A stretch of DNA of 64,000 bases from Gracilaria domingensis (GCA_022539475.1 VCMS01000108.1:124001-188000); one strand, 5' to 3'; counted from the first letter of the stretch, positions 8,694 to 20,070 are shown. Notes: a model not told the origin generated them from the letters alone. Numbers and translations: made by a program.

Positions 8694-10655
8694 ATGAGCG
8701 GGGCGATACCGACTTCTCGTATTCGTACAGCACCTGCGCGCATTTCTCCCTCGCCTCCAGCGATACCTCGAGTCTCCTCGCCTTCGAGCTCAGGACGCGC
8801 TCACGCGAATCGTTCTTCTCCTCAGATACCTCGGGTTATATCCGCGCCTGCTTTGCCGACTCCGTCCGCCAAGGCGATGAACCACCAATACAACCAACAG
8901 AACCAGACCAACCAGGGAGCTGGGTCTAGTCAACCGAACGTCGGGAACGCACCTCCGCAGGCTGCGGGCGCCAATGCACCTGCGCCACAGGGTTACTTCT
9001 CCGGCTTTCGCTCCGCGCCTCTTCCCCAAGCTGGGTATGTTCAACCAACACAGTACCACCAGCCGCCGATTCAACCGTGGAACTGGGGCTTCTCTGCCAT
9101 GCAGGCTCCGCCGATGTTCAATCCGGGTCCCGGTAACTGGGCCTCCTATGAAGAGCTAGAGGCCGTGAATCCTGGAAGGAATCCGTCTCCGTATCTCCGG
9201 GCGCCGTGGTTTCACCCTCAGGAGGCTAGTCGATCCAACCTCGTTGAGGCGTATGCCGACGGCAGTGGCCTGTTACCAGGAGGAGTTCACGTCTTCGTGA
9301 CGATGACGTTCGACTGGAAACACCGGATTACCGTTCCTAACCAGGCTATCGTCCACAGTCGTGGGGAGTCCGATGCGTCCGCTCGAGCGGGGCTACTTCA
9401 CCTGGCTCACCAGCGTCTTCACCGTACGTACTCGGAACACCGGGTGCCGGGAGAATACCATTTTCGATGTGGCCTTCTACCGCACGATGGGCGAGATTCC
9501 CTACGGGGATAGCTTGGCTCGGATTGCGAGTTCGATTGGACAGTACCAAGGTTTTGGTGTTCACCAGAATCTCCTGTTGTGGACGCGTCCGCTTCTGCGT
9601 GCTGAGTTCCGGTACCTCCCGCATCGTTCGCGGTCTGACTACCTGCAGAACATGATCGGCTTTGAGCGTCGTAGCCGTTCCCGATGGGGATATTTGATTC
9701 CGTTTCAGAACTCTGAGGCGAACCGACTTCGTCCGAACCACATGCGTAGAAGGTATGTACCACTCCCATTCATCTGGGGATCTCTGGAAGTGTGCCGTGG
9801 ATGTTACGTGGGGCTGCCTCCGTGTATGACGTACGTAGGGAGCCGACTCCTTGCTGACCGGTTCTCGGGATGGTGGGTCGTTGTTATCACGGAGTGGGCT
9901 GCCCGCACGCCGGTTTACATCCTCCAAGAGGCGTACGACCAGTATCGGCTGTGTTTCATTCCTCCGCGTCTGCGTGGCAAGATTCGATCTCTAGATCTTT
10001 CGGTTCCGCTTGGCGGTGATGGAAACTTTTCCGAACTTCTGTCGCTGCTGCGAGTCATCTAGAATGTCGTGTCGACTGGACCCAGGTTCCTATGCAACAG
10101 AGCCGTCGTGAGGACGGGGATAGCCCTACGGACAGATCTACGGGGCGTCGCGCTCCCTTCGCGGGCGACTACGTCTTTTACGACCCGTGGACACGGACGA
10201 TTATCAGCTCAGCTGAAGCCGATGTAATCCGGCATGCCGAGAGATATGTCTCTGTTGTGCACCCGGTCGGCTTCGTCATCACCGATGAGTTCTTCCACCC
10301 CGTCGGGGACGAGGATCCAATGTTGGATGACGCGCCCAAGGTGGAAGTCGTACAAGACGAGGTCGAAGCTGACGCGACTCCTGTTCCAGGTCCTTCAAAC
10401 ACGCCGATGGCGGTGCCAGCGGTCACTCTGAATACGAGCGCTCCTGCAAACACAGTCGCCGCAGCGAGCGGGCCTACTGTTGGAAACATCTCCGATGCGA
10501 AGCGTGCTGCAATTATCGCCCAATTCCTGAATGATTCGGGGGTGCAGACGCCTGGTTCGGGGAATGTCACGCAGTTGCGGGATGCCCCCCAGAGCCACTT
10601 CCGTCAATCGAGCAACACTTCGGGGCCCGACGGTGCTGGGGGTTCGTCCTCGTAA
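8694..10655 (+). pseudogene. Antisense accessory ORF of element 1 (aORF1), function unknown, two frameshifts
   Basis: Not recognised. Reads opposite to gag-pol. N-terminal ~150 residues are Pro/Gln/Asn/Ser-rich low complexity. A conserved core starts at about 9140 (NWASYEELEAVNPGRNPSPY, then LPGGVHVFVTMTFDWKHRIT) and continues through RTYSE, GEIPYGDSLARIA, LLLWTRPLLRAEFRYLP, SRWGYLIPFQN, EVCRGCYVGLPPC (CxxC plus Cys), WAARTPVYI, YDQYRLCFIPPRLRGK and GNFSELLSLLRVI. After a linker with DYVFYDPWTRT and HPVGFVITDEFFHPVGDED, a last conserved motif AAIIAQFLNDSG sits near 10500-10540. The frame moves at about 9460 (frame of 8694 to frame of 9361) and back at about 10065. Element 2 carries a homologue (23717-25378) with strong identity across core, linker motifs and C-terminal motif. 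That argues for past protein-level selection. Confidence 0.8.
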
Positions 10656-11078
10656 GAGTGGACTGTGGTAATACTCGCTTGGCGATCTAAGTACCGAGTA
10701 CCGGGTTAGATCATAAATAGTGTACCAGTAAAACTGTGCTTTTACTTAAACCAGATTCTTCTGTATGACTCTCTTCACTTCATCTTCCTTTCCAAGGATT
10801 TCCAAATTCTCCCTTCCAGGGGTTTCCAAATTCTACATCTATCTTCTTCTTCTCTCTCTTTCTCTCGATGTTCTTCTTCCTCACCAGAGTGTTGATCCCT
10901 ACGGAGAGTTCCCTCCTCTCGTTCGAAACATTCATTCCTCTTTTCGAGTGTTCATTCCGATCCCTCAAAGGGGGGCTGATGGCGTACACAGCACAGTTCC
11001 GCGCTAGAGCGGTCGTTCCTCGCTGGTCGCGACGCTGTTCACCGGCAAGAGCTTACCATCCGTCCATCGACGTGCACA
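10656..11078. other. Pyrimidine-rich spacer between convergent pol and antisense gene
   Basis: Separates the 3' ends of the antisense gene and pol. It is rich in CTTC/TTCC on the plus strand (purine-rich on the pol strand) and has the repeated unit TTTCCAAATTCT (10797-10808 and 10825-10836). The corresponding spacer of element 2 (23191-23716) is also purine-rich on the pol strand. It may serve termination, 3' processing or as a second polypurine tract. Confidence 0.45.
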
Positions 11079-14000
11079 CTACCCTACGAGGGCCATGTCA
11101 ATGTTGCGTGGCAAACCCGTTTTGATACGGCGATGGTAGCGCACGATTTGAGATCGGGGGAGGTGTTCAACCGGTTCTTCCGTGTCTCTAGACAGCGGCC
11201 AGCCATACCAGCGAACACGGTAGAGAATTTTCCCTCTTGGGTTGTGTCTGTGTCCCACAATGTGGTCCATCACGAACTCCTTCGGATACACTTCCCGAAC
11301 GGTGTCGTCGTTCTTACCCTGCTCCTCAGTAGAGTGTAGCGGTGTGTCAGGCGCTTCCGCGAGTTTCTCGGGAGCTTCCAACGCCTTCGGCGGTTTAGCC
11401 ACGCTCGTCCGAGTCGGACTAGTGAGGGCTAGGCTGCGCATCCCAGTACATTGGGCGGAATCCGCGAGTACGCGTGAACTAGCTCGCGCTCTTCCTGACG
11501 ACAAAGTCAGTGAAGGCGGATCGGTTGCCACGGCGCGTGCCGGTTCACGTGATCGGACACAACGGTTGGCGGGGGTATCACTGTCTGACAGTCGAGCTGG
11601 CCCACTGAGTGATGTGCCTTGTGCGCCAAGTGCCACGCTGCGCAACGGCTCTCCTGCAGGAGTAGTGTTGGTAATCCCCTCCGTGCGGCTCGGATCTGCC
11701 CCTCCAGGTGATCTGGGGGTCACGTCGTGGCGGCTAACGTCATCGCGACGGTTCGGGGGTGAACTTCCCGCGAGCGGGTCAGTGTCGATACATACTAAAC
11801 CCTTCTCGGGGTGAGAAAATTCCACCTCACTGTGTGTTGCACCGTCCTGTGGAAGAGTGCTAACTGTACCGGGATCCACCGTGACTTGCTTGCTTCGCGC
11901 GACACTGCGCGGTGCGTCGCAAGCGTCAACGACGGTGGACGACGGCGGAGCATCCGGTGCGCTTTCAGATTGCGTTACCAGGTGTCCTGTGTCATTACTC
12001 AGCCGAGGCGGCGGGTTTTACAAGTCCTTTGCCCGCTGTACCGAGCGAGCTTGGCGAGAGCGATCATTTGACGACTCCTGCGTGTCAGGCAATTGAACGG
12101 AGTCTTCCGGCGATACTTCCCTGGTATGGTGAGTAATACCAGTTTGCTGAGGCAGAACCTTGTCCAAAGACGTGTGAGTACGAGCGCTGACGCGACTGCT
12201 GTCCTCTGCAGAGGGGTGGGCCGTTTTCCTGACATCAGCACGCGTCTGCGAATCTGCCGACCAGAGAATCGGTGTCCCCTGAACGTAGCAGTCCTGGACG
12301 GAGCCCAGAAGCGATTCTACATCATTATTCCGTGTGCCGCGTGCGTTTGACGACGGTTGCGACACCGGAAGTACATCTTTAACGCCAAGGCGGGCATTCT
12401 CCTCCCCCTCCTTAGGTGAAGCGACGGAATTTGAAAGCACGTCAGTAGGCGGTGTAATCTCCGCAATAAAGCGAGAATGAATTAAACGGTGGGAGTCCGA
12501 AGACTCGGGAAATTGCGACGATAACATCGGAAGGTCTGATAGCCCTCTCGAGAGGTGCGGAACACTACGAGCATGAAAGGCTTCAGCCTCTGGCGAGTGC
12601 GCTGTAGATTGACGGTCTTCCGAGACAGTACTGGGAGCGACAATCTCCGTAACAGGGGTGGGACCTTGTAGGACGCGATCGCGGGAAAACCGCTCATGTT
12701 GATCACCAACTTCCAGTACAACTGTGTCCTGTTCTACAGAGATGATCTTGTAGGGCCCGTCCACAATTGGGGATAGTTTGTGACGATTCTCCTTTTCAGG
12801 ATTATAGTATTCTTTCCTTACCAAGGCGAATTGTTCCTTCTCCAAGGATGGTAGTGGCCGACGGATTCGGGCATCAAAGTTTCGCCTATATGAGAGTTGT
12901 ACCTTCGCCCTCGAAGATTTCGCAAAAGGTACCATAGTAGCGAGCCACGTTTTCCAACGGAGATAGTGATCGACCGTAGACGGGTACCTGTCCAGCGTCG
13001 GCTGTGGTTCGACTGCCACAGGCGGTGGAGGCCGCCAGAGTACCAGCTCAAACGGTGAGATGCCAATTACTCTGTGTACCTGCGTATTATACGCGTAAGT
13101 TACGGTGTCCGTGTACAAGTCCCATGTCTTGGGGTGATTGGCAGTGTACGCACGCAATGCGGACAACAACGTACGGTTGAACCATTCCACCTGCCCATTG
13201 CATTGGAGATGGTACGTCGTTGTGAACAAATTCTTCACATCGAGTATCCGACAGACATCCTGGAAGAAACGCGCAACAAATTGCGGGCCATTATCCGAGA
13301 GAAGGTTGACCGGTGGACTGTAGACGAAAACCGAGTCCTTAACGAAAGCTTCCGCAACAGTTTGTGCGTCAATTTTCTTCAACGGAACGGTCCGGACGAG
13401 TTTAGAAAACCTATCCGTAATGACGAGCAAATAGCGGTTTCCACGGGGAGTCCGGAGGAACTCGCCGAGTACATCGATAGCAACAAATTCAAGAGACGCT
13501 CGTGCGGGGAACAGAGTAAGCTTTTTCGCATGGCGACGAAGTTTCACTCGTTCTCGAGCACAGTTCGTACACGTCTTGACGGTAGCATAACAGTCAAGCG
13601 CTAAGGCGGGCCAATAGAAGTCCCGACGAAATGTCGTGTAAAGCTTCCTGGCACCTGGGTGAGCAGCAATCCTCGAGTAGTGCGAGAGATGCAAAACTCT
13701 TGATTGAAGGGAATGGGAAACCACGATTTGTAGGTTAGATCGAACCAGCCTAACCAAGTAACCTTGTGAGTTAACTCCGAAGGGAATCTTCGCACCGCCA
13801 TTCAGCTGGGCGCGTACCTTCGTACAAAACGGGTCTCCGTGCTGTTCACGAATTAACTCCTTGGGATTGATAGGGGCAAATGCGCCCGGACCGGGATCGA
13901 TACCGTTTGCAACGAGTATGTCATCGCATATATCATCCGAGAAAAACTCGTAGTCATTTTCATCCTCATGGAGTAAGAAACAGGGAATATCCTCATCGTC

Positions 14001-16541
14001 GTCGTCGACAGGAAGGGCTTCACCATTCGTTCCCAAACGGGAGAGAGCGTCTGCTTGGGTGTTCCAAGTTCCCTTCTTGTAGGTGACGTCGTAATCGAAT
14101 TCAGCTAGCCGAAGTCGCCAGCGCATTAATCGACCGGAAGGTTCCGTGATAGACATCAGCCAATGCAACGCAGAATGATCCGTGTTGACGGTAAAATGCA
14201 CACCCATAAGATATGGACGTAGTGTCTGAAGAGCCCATACCATGGCAAGACATTCCTTCTCTGATACAGAATAGTTCCGTTCATGAACGTTGAGTGTCCT
14301 AGATCAATAACCAATTGGTTTGCGTTCCCCATCGGGTGTGGTTTGAAATAAGGCACAGCCGATTTGGTGGGCACTCGCATCCGTATCTACGGCGAATGGT
14401 GATCCATTCTTTGGCAACGATAAGATCGGTGCTGAGGTAACTGCCTCTTTGAGAGAGTCGAATGCTTCCGCTTGTGCGGGAGCAAGAGGTTCCCGTGTTG
14501 GTGGTTGTCCCTTCCTAAGAAGGTCGTTGAGAGGTCCTGCGATCTTCGCGAAGTGCGGAATAAACCGTCGGTAGACGTTGCATAGCCCTAAGAAGGAGCG
14601 TAGCTCCATCTGAGTTGTAGGGTGTTTAGCCTCCTTGAGTGACTTCACACGAGCTTCCTCGATCAGCAGCAGTCCAGGACGAATAACCTGTCCCAGATAC
14701 TTGACTGAGTCAGCGAAAAACTCACATTTCCTCAACTTGAGTGTTATTACAGCATCACGTAGCGTGGCCATGATCTCCCGAACATGTTCGAGGTGATCAT
14801 CCAAGTTATTGAAGAAGACTATGATGTCGTCCAGGTAGACGAGGCAACTTTGCCACTTAAAGCAGGCGAGTAGGATATCCAGAGCGCGCTGAAAAGTAGT
14901 GGGGGCATTCGTCAGCCCGAATGGCATACGCTTGAAGCGGTATAACCCTGAATGACAGGTGAAGGCTGTCTTATCACGGTCTTCCGGACGAACGAGTACT
15001 TGTCAGTATCCCCAACTCGCATCCAACGTGGAGAACATGGTCGCGTCGCCCAGCGAATCGATATACGCATCCATACGTGGAATAGGGTACACTTCTTTGA
15101 TGATGACATCGTTAAGGTGACGATAATCTGTGCAAAAACGCCAGGACCCATCGGGTTTTCGAGCCAGTACAGCTGGAGATGCCCATGGTAACTAAGCGGG
15201 CTCAATCACGCCTGCGCGGAAAATTTTATCCACTCGGAACTGTTCTTCCTCCCGTGACTTCGGGCCTGCCCTATACGGGTGTTGAGCTATCGGCTTCGTA
15301 TCTGGCAACAGATCAATCAGATGTTCGGTGGTAGAAACCTCTCCGAGGGCTCCATCCCACATTGGTGTGAACTCACCCAACATCTCGCGTAACTTCTCAG
15401 GGTGTGAATCCGGTACGTGACCCAAATCTAACTGTTCTGATTCCTTGAGAGGATCGAGTGTGTCAAAACTCGTAGAAAAGTCCTTCCTTTCCGAATCCTT
15501 CGGGTTGTTACGCTCCACTGAAGAAGGCGATAAGAGGACACCCTCCACCCCCTCCTTAGAGGAAGTAACTGCATTTGCGGGTTCGAGGAGGCCCAGAACT
15601 TCGGCAGCAGAAACCTTAGTAGGAATAAGGGCGGTAGGGTGCGGGAGCACCGTGCCGACAACTTGATTCTTCATAAGATACTGAGCCTTCTTTCCGAAGT
15701 TTGCGACCATAACTCGAAAGGGGCGTCCATCAGAGATCTGAACAACACCGTTTGCAAGCGCGAGCTGGTACTTCTCGTACAGAGACTGGAGTGGTTGAAC
15801 AACTCGTAACCCACGGGGTGCGGCGATGACGTCAATACAAACCTGCGAGCCAGGGGGTACAAGAACAGGTCGCACGACGCGAAGTTTGGGAGACTCTTTC
15901 GAGGGTATTGAGTACTGTAAAGGAGCTGGCAGTGGTACTAGTTTCGCTGTCGCCCTTCTCAGTGAACGACGAACAATCGGTACAACCGAACCATCTTCCA
16001 TTTCTACTTCACGCATACGCGGCTTGATTGACTCGACATAACGGTCGCAAAAGTCACCTCCCAGGATGACAGGGGCAGCAAGCGTCTTACAGACGATAAA
16101 ATCGAGCTGTGAAACACAGTTGCCGATTCTGATTAGGATCGTGACCATTGCAGCCGTCTTTAGCGTGTTATTATTAGCGTCCGCCACGTCCATGACGGGT
16201 CCTTGTCGAGCTCGACAAAGGATTTCCTGTGGGGAAAACTATTCGACAATGAAATTGAGACCGGTACCTGTATCCAATATGGACAGATGTCGCACCATAT
16301 ACTGCGTGGATAGGCCAAGATCTGCAAAAACCTTGTAGTTCCTCTTAGCCATCACCATGACTCGGTCCGGGATCCGGTTGTTCCTAAACCGTATCCACGG
16401 GCGACGCAACACACCAACGGTAGTAGAGTCCACGTCTAGGTTGGCCTGTTTCCTTGAAAGGATTGTCACCGGGGAGCGAGGCGGCGACGCCTCGGGCGCC
16501 TTGGGCCTCACATTGGGCGCCTCTTCGTCGGAGACTCCCTA
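11079..16541 (-). pseudogene. Element 1 pol: protease, RT, RNase H, integrase, chromodomain
   Basis: One continuous frame of about 1,820 codons interrupted by stops near 16539-16541, 16239, 15192, 15006, 14304 and 12018. Aspartic protease SILDTGTGLNF is near 16265. RT shows PFGLTNAPTTFQ and the active-site LVYLDDIIVF around 14830-14930. RNase H follows, with KGTWNTQADALSRLG around 14050. Integrase has the HHCC zinc module (HPGARKLY...CTNCARER), the first Asp in FVAIDVLGEF, SDNGPQFVARFF and NGQVEWFNRTLL with the catalytic Glu, then a GPY/F motif KLSPIVDGPYKII. A long Ser/Pro-rich linker leads to a C-terminal chromodomain: DHIVGHRHNPRGKILYRVRW. Each stop fits a single CAG/CAA to TAG/TAA or TGG to TGA change relative to the family. 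Confidence 0.92.
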
Positions 16542-16543
16542 AC

Positions 16544-16556
16544 TCAGTTTAACTGT
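16544..16556 (-). other. Candidate -1 ribosomal frameshift site at the gag-pol junction
   Basis: On the minus strand the gag frame ends CAG TTA AAC TGA. The heptamer G TTA AAC (16553-16547) immediately precedes the stop and fits the -1 slippery pattern (GUUAAAC is used by some nidoviruses). A -1 slip enters exactly the pol frame: the distance from 16547 to pol codon 16511 is a multiple of three. In this copy pol meets a TAG two codons later. Confidence 0.5.
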
Positions 16557-18564
16557 GCTCCATCCGTTCTAACGGGAACGGCGTCCTGTCCTCCAGGGAT
16601 CCGCGAGGATTCCTGTGGAACTGTAGTCGGACTACCCGTAGCAGAGGTTGCCGCTACGGCTTGAGCCGATGAATACTTAACCTGGGGAGAACCAGAGTGT
16701 CGCAACTCAGCAATTTCTGCATCCGAAATCCTTCGTGGAAATTCTGTCTTAGCGCGCAGATATGCAGTCACGGGCACTAACGCCTGCTCTTCCTGACTCA
16801 TTGATTCGTAATTCACCACTACTTTGGGCATTTCCTTCAACGTGAGGCTGCAGTTTGGTGCTGCATGCCCATAGCTGTGGCAAGTATAACAGATCAACTT
16901 CGGGGTTTTCTTTCCGACGCTTCGTGGGTCTTGCACCTTCACCGTCCGCGATTCTACCCAACCAGGTCGCTGGTAGCGGCTACCGGCGTAGGGTATCTGC
17001 GCGGCTCGAACACGAGGGTGGTCTGCATAAAGCAGTTGGGTGTCCGTCACCATTGAGCCTTCGGTCGTGGACGGCAACTTCATTGTCGGAACAGAGACCA
17101 GGTCCTCCTGTGCGAAGTGCAAGTTATCCACTTCGTGGCCAAGATGATCCTGCTGAAGCAGTGACACCGACGATGGCGCTCCTTTGACATTAAGCGCCTT
17201 GGATGGAACACGCTATCCGGAGCGAGCACGCAGCGCGTCGCCTTCCGCTTTCGCGTATTGCACTAACTCAAGATACGTAATCTTCCTCTTGTCCTCCCGT
17301 CTTTGGGCGACTAGAGTGCGAATGGCCGGACTAAATCCGTTGATCAGCAGCCTTCAACGTTCATTAGGGGGGGAAACATTGGCACAACGGTGGAAAACCT
17401 TATTCAGACGAACTGAGAATTCGGTTTCCGATTCCTTCGGGCGTTGCTTCGTTTCCCGCAGCGTGGTAACGGCTTCCTCATGGCGCCATTAGTCGCGTAC
17501 GAACGGAGTAGATACTGTACGGCTTCGGGCCAACAGGTGACCCCTCCTTCAGAGACTCGAGAGGAACCTGTTACAGAGTTGAATTGATCTTCTGCGAGGC
17601 CTCGTAGGAAGTACTGCAGGGCGACGTAAGCCTGACCTTCACTAATTCCGAGGATGTCTGCTTCTGCGACAAAGCGTGAGAGAAACTCCAGCACTTGGAT
17701 AGGATCTTCCCCAGTAAATAGCTGGTTGCGAAAGGACAGTGTCATCCTTTTGATGCAGTCCTTGACTTTTTCCATACCCCGGGCTGTCCGATTCAAACAA
17801 GCGGTAGTACCGATAAGACAAAAGCTTCTTGAAAAAGGGATTGGTTGGCTCCAGTTCCTTCAAAGCTGAATGCTTCCTCCACTTCCTTCGGGTTTGGATC
17901 TCACCATAAGTGGGTGTCGAACGGCGCGTCCGCGATGAGCGAGCACGGCGTCCTCCCTCTATTGATGAGTCCGATGAGGACGACTCCACAGAGCGATTTG
18001 AATTCACCGATGACCGGGACGAGTCCGAGTCATAGTCTTGGTCTTACCTCTTCCTTGAGTGGGGTTTCCCGGACTTCCGGTTACCAGCGCGAGACGAAGT
18101 CACCGCAGTTGCGTCGTCTCAAGACGGCCGAATATCCGATTGAACTTCGTATCCACCTCTTCGGTAAAACCGACGTAGCCTCCAAGAACCTCAAGTAGAG
18201 AGTTAACATCCTTCTGAACAATACGTAATACCTCTGATACATCCTCGTCCGAGGCGGCGTCAACCTTCAAACGAAGTGTATTGACCTCGCTGAGGAGAGC
18301 AGGATGAGAACTTCTCATGACCGCCGTTTGAGCCTCAAGGGTTCGAACTTGAGCCTCTAACTCCACAACGAGCGCATCACTCACCACAACAGCGGGCGTT
18401 GAAGGCCCAGCTACTGGGGTGTCTAACGACTTGGGTGCTGACTTCCGGATTCCGGACCTTCCATTCGATCCCACCGGTGGTTCCGGGACGGACCGCGGTC
18501 GCGGAGGTAATTCCGAACCAACTGATCGCGCCTTAGACGGACTAGACTTCTTGCCTGAGCCCAT
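16544..18564 (-). pseudogene. Element 1 gag (capsid and CCHC zinc knuckle), frameshifted
   Basis: ATG 18564 (MGSGKKSSPSKARS) opens a 155-codon N-terminal part with a predicted coiled coil (LVVELEAQVRTLEAQTAVM; later EVLRIVQKDVNSLLEVL). Ser/Arg-rich sequence around 17900-18000 continues in another frame. A capsid-like segment (LFTGEDPIQVLEFLSRFV, then GQAYVALQYFLRGLAEDQF) lies at 17540-17730. A final frame at 17167-16544 holds the zinc knuckle CYTCHSYGHAAPNC (CX2CX4HX4C) near 16880. At least three frame changes break it, so it cannot be translated whole here. Confidence 0.85.
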
Positions 18565-19081
18565 CGTCACTGACGAGAACGAGAGAAAGCCCGAACCTGC
18601 TGGATATCAGCTGACAAACAGATAAAATAACCTTCTATGAGTGTTCCGTCTCCACAATAGTGAGTTGCAGGCGCAATAGAAACCACCGTACCGACGGGAA
18701 TCGCACACTACGGAAGTAGGAGAGTTCTATCGGCACAGCCGGGACAAGATTTTTCTCGGAGAAACAACCACCGTACCGACGGGAATCACACACTACGGGA
18801 ATAGGGTAGAAGTTTCAGCGGAAAAACCTTATCTGCGCAGTAACTCTTGCGGAAAACAACACAGCAAACGACACCAGAATCGAGACGGAGTCACAGTCCG
18901 ATGACTACGAATAGTGGTCCTCCCATTCAATTGTGCGTTCTACACTTCCACAGCGGAATGAATCCAACACGACGTCGAATTGTCGGAAACAATCCAGGAA
19001 ACCTGTGAACTTCAGAGTCACCCACGACAGCGAGTCGGAAGCCCTTTGTACAGGCTCGACTTCTAAGTCGGGAGACAGAAA
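18565..19081 (-). other. Element 1 5' leader between LTR and gag, with a ~40-bp direct repeat
   Basis: Contains two direct copies, 18681-18720 and 18766-18806, sharing AACCACCGTACCGACGGGAA and then TCACACACTACGG (one base differs). A palindrome CGACTTCTAAGTCG lies at 19057-19070, 11 bp from the LTR edge. No canonical TGG-type primer binding site directly follows the LTR on the minus strand (it reads TTTCTGTCTCCCGACTTAG). The primer tRNA cannot be named. Confidence 0.6.
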
Positions 19082-19903
19082 TGTGGTGCAAAACCCCGCA
19101 AAGGGAGAAGACACGAAAGGCGTTCGGTACCTTCCCTCGAAGAGGAAACCTCAGCACATAGAGCGCTCCCAGGAATGGTGCAACGAGTCCGCTGTAAGCA
19201 GAGACCAAACCGTCACGACGGGCGTAGGGAGCTCAAGAGAGTCGGCCTAGAAGTCGGGGGATGCTGTGTAGACAACGGCGATGCCGGGCGTGAAGTGTCA
19301 CGAGACAGACACACACACACTGATGTGGCACGGGCCGCGACTAGCGGGGCGAGCCACCAGATCAACAAAATGGGGCAGACAGAAACATCGTCACACGGGT
19401 CGTGCGTACCTGCTAAAAAGTGACACAAACAAGAAAAACAAGTAAAACAATACACACAATATTGGCGGAAAGCTCCACAAGGAGGATGATTAGTCCCTCA
19501 CCAGGTAGTGACTCTCCGCGATGAGGCTATCACGCACCAGAGCTTCCTGAGTCAGAGCCAACACTTGCTTGGTGCGTTTACTTGCCCAGTGTGGGTCGAG
19601 CTCACCTACCTAAGTAGGGTGGCCGACCCCACTGTCAGGGTGAAAATTAGTAGAATATTCTAAATATCTAAAACGTTAGAAATAACACTAATTCTCCCTA
19701 TGAATGGGCCTGGCAAGCACTACACGTGTGTGAAGAATCCAGCAAAGCTATGTACACGACCGTGACCAATTCCCATTGTAACCATTCCCAAGTAATTGGC
19801 GAATCCGCGTACAAGTCATAAAGAGCTACACCTCACCTCCGTACCGGAGCGATTAGTATGAATCGCATAGGCGACGAACTTTCGCGAAACGCGTTGCTCT
19901 ACA
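19082..19903 (-). repeat. Element 1 5' LTR
   Basis: 822 bp, TG...CA, followed on the right by GTGTA (19904-19908), the second target-site copy. Longer than the 3' LTR mainly because of an AAACAAGAAAAACAAGTAAA-type stretch around 19425-19450. Confidence 0.9.
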
Positions 19904-19908
19904 GTGTA

Positions 19909-20070
19909 CAGTAGATGTTTTGGCGGGAAATGGGATGATAGAAACAGGGACAATCATGGTGCTGGATATAGCCCGTGTGGTTAGAAAGTGGGGGTGGACA
20001 GCACAGCTTAACTCGATTGCACTGTATCGCAGCGAAAACTTCGATCCATCTACTACTTCTTCTTCTGAAG
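19909..20070. other. Short region right of element 1, nothing recognised
   Basis: Before the insertion this sequence continued from the GTGTA at 7812-7816. No coding signal or repeat boundary was recognised. The coiled-coil ORF begins at 20071. Confidence 0.3.

Larger units (their letters stand above)
7817..19903 (-). mobile_element. Element 1: complete Ty3/gypsy chromovirus with antisense accessory gene
   Basis: 12,087-bp LTR retrotransposon with a 5-bp target duplication GTGTA (7812-7816 and 19904-19908). LTRs at 19082-19903 (5') and 7817-8614 (3') both begin TG and end CA. Minus-strand order: leader, gag with a zinc knuckle, protease, reverse transcriptase, RNase H, integrase, GPY/F region, chromodomain. 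Between the chromodomain and the 3' LTR a second gene runs on the opposite strand (8694-10655). The polypurine tract AAGGAGGGGGATA (minus strand) abuts the 3' LTR. The copy is non-autonomous now: pol has about six in-frame stops, and gag and the antisense gene carry frameshifts. The two LTRs differ by substitutions and an indel of about 24 bp, so it is not very recent. Confidence 0.93.

Noticed and set aside
11242-11814. Plus-strand frame opposite the chromodomain linker
   Set aside because: Shadow of pol; no counterpart in element 2 and distinct from the conserved antisense gene.
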